Part shown: positions 14,025-20,498 of the stretch, one piece after another | How positions within the stretch are numbered: position 1 is the first letter of the stretch | How the letters are laid out: each line of letters begins with the position of its first letter | Assembly: GCA_025966335.1 (NCBI GenBank) | Contig: JAICRS010000019.1 | Location: 1-20,498 of the forward strand | DNA: 20,498 nucleotides | DNA from: Nocardioidaceae bacterium | GTDB lineage: Bacteria; Actinomycetota; Actinomycetes; Propionibacteriales; Nocardioidaceae | Reading direction: 5' to 3' | Program-made: the position numbers and the translations under genes | Notes under the pieces: model-generated | The model's database searches: none | Told to the model about the DNA's origin: nothing | The model's input: the letters and a program-made list of their open reading frames with translations, nothing else

Positions 14025-14368
14025 GGATCCGGGGGGAGCGCGGCAGCGCCACGGTGTTCGCCCTCGTCTTCGTCGGCCTGCTGGCCACGGTGGCTGTCCT
14101 CGGTGCTGCGGTCGCAGCCCTCCTGGTCGGCCAGCGTCAGGCGGCCGCCGCCGCGGACCTGGCCGCTCTCGCGGGCGCCTCCGCGGTCCAGGAGGCCGCT
14201 GCCGCCTGCCCGGCCGCGGAGCAGATCGCCGAACGGAACCGGGCCGGCCTGAGTGAGTGCGCGGTGTCCGGTGACGTGGTCACCGTCGAGGTCACCCTCG
14301 TCGTGCGTTCGGTGTTCCGCTCCGACGTCGAGGTGCGAGCCCGAGCCCGGGCCGGGCCTGTCCGATGA
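14021..14368 (+). CDS. TadE/TadG-like protein (Rv3654c family)
   Basis: This 115-residue protein has a short basic leader (MRIRGERG), one membrane helix (ATVFALVFVGLLATVAVLGAAVAALLV) and an external domain with QRQAAAAADLAALAGA, the hallmark of TadG-like and Rv3654c-family proteins. The leader resembles a prepilin site but lacks the Glu at +5 (Phe instead), so processing by the prepilin peptidase is uncertain. The GTG at 14021 overlaps the TadE stop by 4 bp (GTGA). It is the last gene of the operon and ends 3 nt before the stop of the convergent gene, leaving no room for a terminator. Confidence 0.8.
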   Translation: MRIRGERGSATVFALVFVGLLATVAVLGAAVAALLVGQRQAAAAADLAALAGASAVQEAAAACPAAEQIAERNRAGLSECAVSGDVVTVEVTLVVRSVFRSDVEVRARARAGPVR

Positions 14369-14371
14369 GGC

Positions 14372-14683
14372 TCACTCCGGGTCGGAGGCGGGCTGCTGGG
14401 TCTCCTTGTTGTCCTTGTGGTCGCCGTACTGCGCGGAGAGCTTCTGGTACTGCTTCTGCTCCTTGCGCCGCCGGTTCGCCCGGCGTACGCCGGATCGCGC
14501 GAGCTCGAGCCCCATCACGAACAGCAGCACGGTCGCGGCACCGATCAGGAACACGCCCAGGGACGTGGTCTCCACGTCGATGATGCCGAGGTCGAAGGTG
14601 GCCGAGTCGTTGGAGCCGCCCACCAGCGCGGCGATCAGGGCCGCCGCGGCGACGAGGATGAGGATCAGTCCGAGAACCAGCAT
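14372..14683 (-). CDS. Small two-helix membrane protein
   Basis: This 103-residue protein has membrane segments at residues 1-23 and about 41-61, joined by a short loop (GGSNDSATFDLGIIDVETTS). A strongly basic, hydrophilic cytoplasmic tail follows (RRANRRRKEQKQYQK), with an acidic end. The ATG at 14683 has a GGAAGGGA ribosome site. It lies 35 nt after the helicase stop in the same direction and may share its transcript. Similar small proteins occur in many actinobacteria, sometimes likened to LapA-type membrane proteins; I do not recognise a function. Confidence 0.75.
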   Translation of the reverse strand: MLVLGLILILVAAAALIAALVGGSNDSATFDLGIIDVETTSLGVFLIGAATVLLFVMGLELARSGVRRANRRRKEQKQYQKLSAQYGDHKDNKETQQPASDPE

Positions 14684-14718
14684 GCGCTTCCCTTCCGGAG
14701 TCCGATGCTGCGTTCAGG

Positions 14719-17049
14719 CTATCCCGGTGGGCAGTGCTCGAGCAGCACGTCGAGCAGCTCGACCGCGGCCGCCTTGTCCAGCGGGTTGTTCCCGTTGCCG
14801 CACTTCGGAGACTGCACGCACGACGGGCAGCCGTCCTCGCAGCGGCAGGACACGATCGCCTCCCGGGTGGCGGTCAGCCAGCCGGCCGCGGCGTGGAAGC
14901 CACGCTCGGCGAAGCCGGCCCCACCGGGGTGCCCGTCGTAGACGAACACGGTGAGCTGACCGGTGTCCGGGTGGACCGCCGTCGACACCCCGCCGATGTC
15001 CCAGCGGTCGCAGGTCGCGAACAACGGCAGCAACCCGATCGAGGCGTGCTCGGCGGCGTGCGCGGCACCCGGCAGGTCGCGCGTCGCGAGGCCCGCCTGC
15101 TCGAGGGCCGCCTGTGGCAGCGTCCACCACACCGCCTTGGTGTTCAGGGTGCGTTCGGGAAGGTCGAGCGGTTCCTCGCCGAGCACCTCGCCGGAGGGCA
15201 CCCGGCGTTTCAGGAACGACACCACCTGGTGGGTCACGCACACCTCTCCGAAGCTGATCCGCGCCGCACCCCAGGCGGTGTGCTCCTTCTCGCCGACGAT
15301 GGTGATGTCGGTCAGCTCCCGTGCCGAGGTCGAGTAGTCCGGTTCGGCCGGCTCGATCACCGCGATGTTGTCGTCGAGGTCCAGGGAGGTGACCAGGTAG
15401 GTCTCGCCCTGGTGCAGGTAGACCGCGCCCGGGTGCGCCGTACCGTGCGCCGAGGACTGGTCCACCGTGCCCAGCAGCCGGCCGGTCTCGGCCTCGACCA
15501 GCCGCACCGGAGGGCCACCGGTGGACCGGATGTCGGCGAGGTCGCTGGCCCGGCGCCGGTCGGTCCAGAACCAGCCTCGCGCCCGTCGGCGGAGCAGCCC
15601 GGCCTCGGTCAACGCATCCACGCCGGCGCGGGCGGTCGGTCCGAACATGTCGAGCTCGTCCTCGGTGAGCGGCGACTCCTCCGCGGCGGCGCACAGGTGC
15701 GGCCCGAGCACGTAGGGGTTCTCCGGGTCGAAGACGTTCGCCTCCACCGGCTGTCCGATCAGCGCCTCGGGATGGGTGACCAGGTAGGTGTCCAGCGGGT
15801 CGTCCCGGGCGACGAACACCCCGAGTGCGTCCTCGCCGCCACGCCCGGCACGACCGATCTGCTGCCACAGCGCGGCCCGCGTGCCGGGGAAACCGGCCAT
15901 CAGCACCGCGTCCAGGCCGGCGATGTCGATGCCGAGCTCCAGGGCGTTCGTGGCCGCCAGCCCGAGCAGCTCACCGCGGCGCAGCGCCTGCTCGATCGCC
16001 CGGCGGTCCTCGGGCAGGTAGCCGCCACGGTAGGCGGCGACCCGGGCGGAGAGTCCGGGGGCGACCTCGTCGAGGAGCCGCTTCGTCGCCAGCGAGACGG
16101 TCTCGGTGCCGCGCCGGGAGCGGATGAACGCCAAAGTGCGCACCCCCTCGACCACCAGGTCGGCGAGCAGGTCGGCGATCTCCGCGCTCGCCGCCCGGCG
16201 GACCGGAGCACCCTGCTCCCCGGTGTAGGAGGTGAACGGCGGCTCCCACAGGGCCAGCGCCACCTGGCCGCGCGGCGACCCGTCCTCGGTCACGGCGACC
16301 ATCGGCAGGCCGGTCAGCCGGGACGCCGCGACCTGCGGTTCGGCAACCGTCGCGGACGCGAGCACGAACGTCGGAGCGGCGCCGTACAACGCGCAGACCC
16401 GGCGCAGCCGGCGCAGGACCTGGGCGACGTGCGCGCCGAACACACCGCGGTAGTGGTGGCACTCGTCGACGACCACGTGGTCCAGCATCGAGAAGAACCT
16501 CGACCAGCGGGCGTGGCCGGGCAGCATCGACCGGTGCAGCATGTCGGGGTTGGTGAGCAGGTACTCGCCGTGGTCGCGGGCCCAGTCCCGTTCCTCGCGT
16601 GAGGAGTCACCGTCGTGGGTGGCCGCCGCGAGCCCCGGCAACGCCAGCGAGCGCAGCCCGTTCAGCTGGTCCTGGGCGAGCGCCTTGGTCGGCGAGAGGT
16701 AGAGCACGGTTGAGCCGCGTTGCCCGTTCGGCCGACGGCGTCCGAGCACCGAGGTCAGCGCCGGGAGCAGGTAGGCCAGCGACTTGCCGGACGCGGTGCC
16801 GGTGGAGACCACCACGTGCTTCCCGGCGTGGGCGGCCTCGGCGGCCTCGACCTGATGGGTCCACGGCTGCTCGATACCGCGGCCCGCCCAGGCCTGGACC
16901 AGCTCCGGAGCCGCCCACGCCGGCCAGTCCGCGCGCCGGCCCGTGCGCGGCGGCAGCACCTCGAGGTGGGTCAGCCGCTCCGCCCGCCCGGCCGGCCGGG
17001 TCAGCCGGTCGACGAGATCGGCAGCCGGACGGGGGACAGGTGAGGCCAC
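14719..17049 (-). CDS. SF2 DEAD/DEAH-box helicase, SftH/MrfA type
   Basis: This 776-residue helicase has PWTHQ (Q motif-like), STGTASGKS (motif I), LYLSPTKALAQDQ (Ia), VVVDECHHYRG (II, a DECH box), LASATV (III), FIRSRRGTE (IV), TNALELGIDI (V) and QQIGRAGRGG (VI). The C-terminal DUF1998-like region ends in a Cys cluster, SCRCEDGCPSCVQSPKCGNG, likely binding zinc. Known relatives are Mycobacterium smegmatis SftH, a 3'-5' DNA translocase, and Bacillus MrfA (YprA), which acts in mitomycin C repair. M. tuberculosis Rv3649 has nearly the same length. The GTG at 17049 fits the family N-terminus; a GTG at 17088 would add 13 residues. A DNA-repair role is inferred. Confidence 0.88.
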   Translation of the reverse strand: MASPVPRPAADLVDRLTRPAGRAERLTHLEVLPPRTGRRADWPAWAAPELVQAWAGRGIEQPWTHQVEAAEAAHAGKHVVVSTGTASGKSLAYLLPALTSVLGRRRPNGQRGSTVLYLSPTKALAQDQLNGLRSLALPGLAAATHDGDSSREERDWARDHGEYLLTNPDMLHRSMLPGHARWSRFFSMLDHVVVDECHHYRGVFGAHVAQVLRRLRRVCALYGAAPTFVLASATVAEPQVAASRLTGLPMVAVTEDGSPRGQVALALWEPPFTSYTGEQGAPVRRAASAEIADLLADLVVEGVRTLAFIRSRRGTETVSLATKRLLDEVAPGLSARVAAYRGGYLPEDRRAIEQALRRGELLGLAATNALELGIDIAGLDAVLMAGFPGTRAALWQQIGRAGRGGEDALGVFVARDDPLDTYLVTHPEALIGQPVEANVFDPENPYVLGPHLCAAAEESPLTEDELDMFGPTARAGVDALTEAGLLRRRARGWFWTDRRRASDLADIRSTGGPPVRLVEAETGRLLGTVDQSSAHGTAHPGAVYLHQGETYLVTSLDLDDNIAVIEPAEPDYSTSARELTDITIVGEKEHTAWGAARISFGEVCVTHQVVSFLKRRVPSGEVLGEEPLDLPERTLNTKAVWWTLPQAALEQAGLATRDLPGAAHAAEHASIGLLPLFATCDRWDIGGVSTAVHPDTGQLTVFVYDGHPGGAGFAERGFHAAAGWLTATREAIVSCRCEDGCPSCVQSPKCGNGNNPLDKAAAVELLDVLLEHCPPG

Positions 17050-17109
17050 CCGCGCAGTCTCGCAAACCGGGTGCAGTCGTCCTGACACGGCCCATTCCGG
17101 GGCGCGAGA

Positions 17110-17138
17110 GTGACCTCCGGCTCAAATAGGGGCATGAT
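17110..17138 (+). promoter_or_regulatory. Promoter of the bldG-like gene
   Basis: GTGACC (17110-17115), a 17-nt spacer and CATGAT (17133-17138) each match four of six bases of the sigma-70 consensus with ideal spacing. Transcription would start near 17145 and leave a leader of about 75 nt before the GTG at 17220. The same gap must also carry the helicase promoter in the other direction, for which I see no convincing boxes. Confidence 0.4.
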
Positions 17139-17219
17139 TGAATGCAGGTTGCACCAGCAATGACGGCAACGTCGCCGTCGTCCCTGATCGCGCATGCAGC
17201 ATTTGTTGAGGAGAACCAC

Positions 17220-17558
17220 GTGGATCTGTCACTGGAGACCCGCCACGAGGATGGGCACACCATCATCGAGGTGGGCGGGGAGATCGATGTGTACACAGCA
17301 CCCCGGCTCCGGGACAAGATCACCGAGCTGGTGGGCGAGGGCCACTACAACCTCGTCATCGACATGGAGAAGGTGGACTTCCTCGACTCGACCGGCCTCG
17401 GTGTGCTGGTCGGCGGACTGAAGAAGGTCCGCGCCCACAACGGGTCGATGCGCCTGATCTGCAACCAGGAGCGGCTGCTCAAGATCTTCCGGATCACCGG
17501 GCTCGCGAAGGTGTTCGCGATCCACGGGTCGCAGGCCGACGCACTCGCCGAGCACTGA
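17220..17558 (+). CDS. bldG: BldG-like anti-sigma factor antagonist (STAS domain)
   Basis: This 112-residue single STAS domain protein carries the typical N-terminal strand, HTIIEVGGEIDVYTAP, and the phosphorylation loop DFLDSTGLGVLVGGLKK with Ser57, the same number as in Streptomyces BldG. In the unphosphorylated state such proteins bind anti-sigma factors and free the sigma factor. The GTG at 17220 is chosen because GAGGAG lies 6 nt upstream and gives the usual length; a start at 17142 adds 26 residues without family features. It is followed 8 nt later by an RsbW-like gene and then hppA, as around bldG in Streptomyces as I recall it. Confidence 0.88.
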   Translation: MDLSLETRHEDGHTIIEVGGEIDVYTAPRLRDKITELVGEGHYNLVIDMEKVDFLDSTGLGVLVGGLKKVRAHNGSMRLICNQERLLKIFRITGLAKVFAIHGSQADALAEH

Positions 17559-17566
17559 GGTACCTC

Positions 17567-17971
17567 ATGGCGCCCGGTCCGTCCGGCACGGCCACCGGTG
17601 TCACGGTGTCGATCGCCCGTGACCCGGCGCTGGTCCGGACCGTGCGGCTGGTCGCGGCCGCGGTCGCCCGACGCACCGGGCGGGACGAGGACTTCGTCGA
17701 GGAGGTCCGGCTCGCCGTCGGTGAAGCCTGCGCCCTGCTTCTCGGTGACGACACCGATCCGCTCCGCGAGCCGGTCACCGTCGCGATCAGCATCGAGGAC
17801 GGCCTCGCCGTCGACGTGGTGTCGGTCGGCACCGTCGACACCGAGGACCCGCCGCACAGCGACATCGACGGCGTCGAGCCGTGGGCCCTGCTCCGCGGCC
17901 TGATCGAGGACTTCACGGTGCTCCAGGACGGCGCGACCACCACCGTGTCGATGTCCTGGCCGGCGGCCTGA
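17567..17971 (+). CDS. RsbW-like anti-sigma protein with degenerate ATP site
   Basis: This 134-residue protein has the HATPase_c_2 (RsbW/SpoIIAB) layout: FVEEVRLAVGEACALLL at residues 43-59 is the N-box helix and ATTTVSMSW the last strand. The Mg-binding Asn of the N-box (N50 of SpoIIAB) is Leu57, the G1 Asp is Ser86, and the Gly-rich G2 lid is replaced by PWALLRGLIED. ATP binding and kinase activity are therefore doubtful. GAGG lies 6 nt before the ATG, which is 8 nt after the bldG-like stop, so the two are co-translated. By position it matches the gene after bldG in Streptomyces. It probably binds BldG or a sigma factor without phosphorylating either. Confidence 0.8.
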   Translation: MAPGPSGTATGVTVSIARDPALVRTVRLVAAAVARRTGRDEDFVEEVRLAVGEACALLLGDDTDPLREPVTVAISIEDGLAVDVVSVGTVDTEDPPHSDIDGVEPWALLRGLIEDFTVLQDGATTTVSMSWPAA

Positions 17972-18276
17972 GCCGGCACTCGACCGGCACGACCACTGGA
18001 ACCGGCACTCGGCGGGGTCGATGCCGGGCGCCGGGCGTACGGCGTGCCTCGGATCGTCGCGAGTGCCGGTCGGAGCGGCTGTGCCTCACCCGGGCGCACG
18101 GCCTGCCCGAAGTTTGTGGCACACGCCACACACCCCGCCGCTCCGGTGGGCACTTTCGTAAGTAGACTCCGGGCACATTCGTGTAGGGCGGCTCACACCG
18201 CCTGCCCATTCGCGGAAAAGACCGCGGGTGTTCGACGTTTCACGACGGGCCGAGCCGGCCCAACGGAGGAGGACGT
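17972..18276 (+). other. Structured intergenic region upstream of hppA
   Basis: These 305 nt hold no gene. The element CCGGCACTCG occurs twice in direct orientation (17973-17982 and 18002-18011) and once inverted (CGAGTGCCGG, 18060-18069). The second copy pairs over 11 bp with the inverted one, separated by 48 nt; this may end the bldG transcript. A -10-like TAGACT lies at 18163-18168 without a clear -35. Downstream are two small hairpins, GGCGG-ctcaca-CCGCC (18187-18202) and CGCGG-aaaaga-CCGCG (18211-18226), which would lie in the hppA leader. A strong ribosome site, GGAGGAGG, precedes the ATG. Confidence 0.5.
18163..18168 (+). promoter_or_regulatory. Possible -10 box for hppA
   Basis: TAGACT fits TANNNT and would start a transcript near 18175, giving a leader of about 100 nt with two hairpins. 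No -35 element is evident at 16-18 nt upstream, so this is only a candidate. Confidence 0.3.

Positions 18277-20498
<2,222 letters not shown>

Noticed and set aside
14734..16602. Open frame of 622 codons on the plus strand
   Set aside because: It is a shadow opposite the helicase, whose motifs are all present on the minus strand.
17142..17219. Longer N-terminus for the BldG-like protein from ATG 17142
   Set aside because: It would start at or before the predicted transcript start and has no Shine-Dalgarno sequence; GTG 17220 with GAGGAG gives the family length and puts the phosphoserine at 57.

Overview
The window is a very GC-rich (roughly 70% or more by eye) actinobacterial chromosome segment. 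Three things point to a Pseudonocardia-like or other Pseudonocardiaceae genome: many GTG starts, stop/start overlaps of the ATGA and GTGA type, and gene neighbourhoods shared with Mycobacterium (the Rv3654c-Rv3662c block) and Streptomyces (the bldG-hppA block). The genus is an inference from general resemblance, not from a database search.

Positions 34-6781 (all minus strand) hold a carboxylate uptake and sensing region. A SAM methyltransferase is followed by a soluble GAF/LytS-type histidine kinase, a LytTR response regulator, a small two-helix membrane protein and a sodium:solute symporter. The kinase, regulator and small protein overlap by 4 bp each. After a 180-bp gap carrying a CRP/GlxR-like palindrome come a DUF485 protein and an ActP/MctC-type cation:acetate symporter, again coupled by a 4-bp overlap.

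Positions 6834-8412 hold a small protein with a ribbon-helix-helix-like C-terminus, which has an AT-rich palindrome over its start codon. Next is a protein that keeps the Fic fold and the Fic inhibitory-helix motif but has lost the catalytic histidine. An AT-richer non-coding islet bounded by two hairpins follows.

Positions 8413-14368 hold a HAD-IB phosphatase (minus) facing a 6C-type small RNA and then a Tad/Flp pilus operon (plus). The operon order is CpaE/TadZ-like ATPase, TadA, TadB, TadC, DUF4244 (which has a Flp prepilin motif), TadE and a TadE/TadG-like protein. The sRNA has three hairpins with 6-7 C loops. No prepilin peptidase lies in the window.

Positions 14372-17049 (minus) hold a small membrane protein and an SftH/MrfA-like helicase. 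Positions 17220-20498 (plus) hold a BldG-like anti-sigma factor antagonist with the phosphorylatable Ser57, a degenerate RsbW-like partner, and the K+-independent proton-pumping pyrophosphatase HppA, which is cut off by the window end.

No wholly new system is evident; most of the window is a conserved actinobacterial core neighbourhood. The least described parts are the pseudo-Fic protein, the degenerate anti-sigma partner of BldG, the three-loop 6C RNA beside the Tad operon, and the palindrome-overlapped start at 6848.
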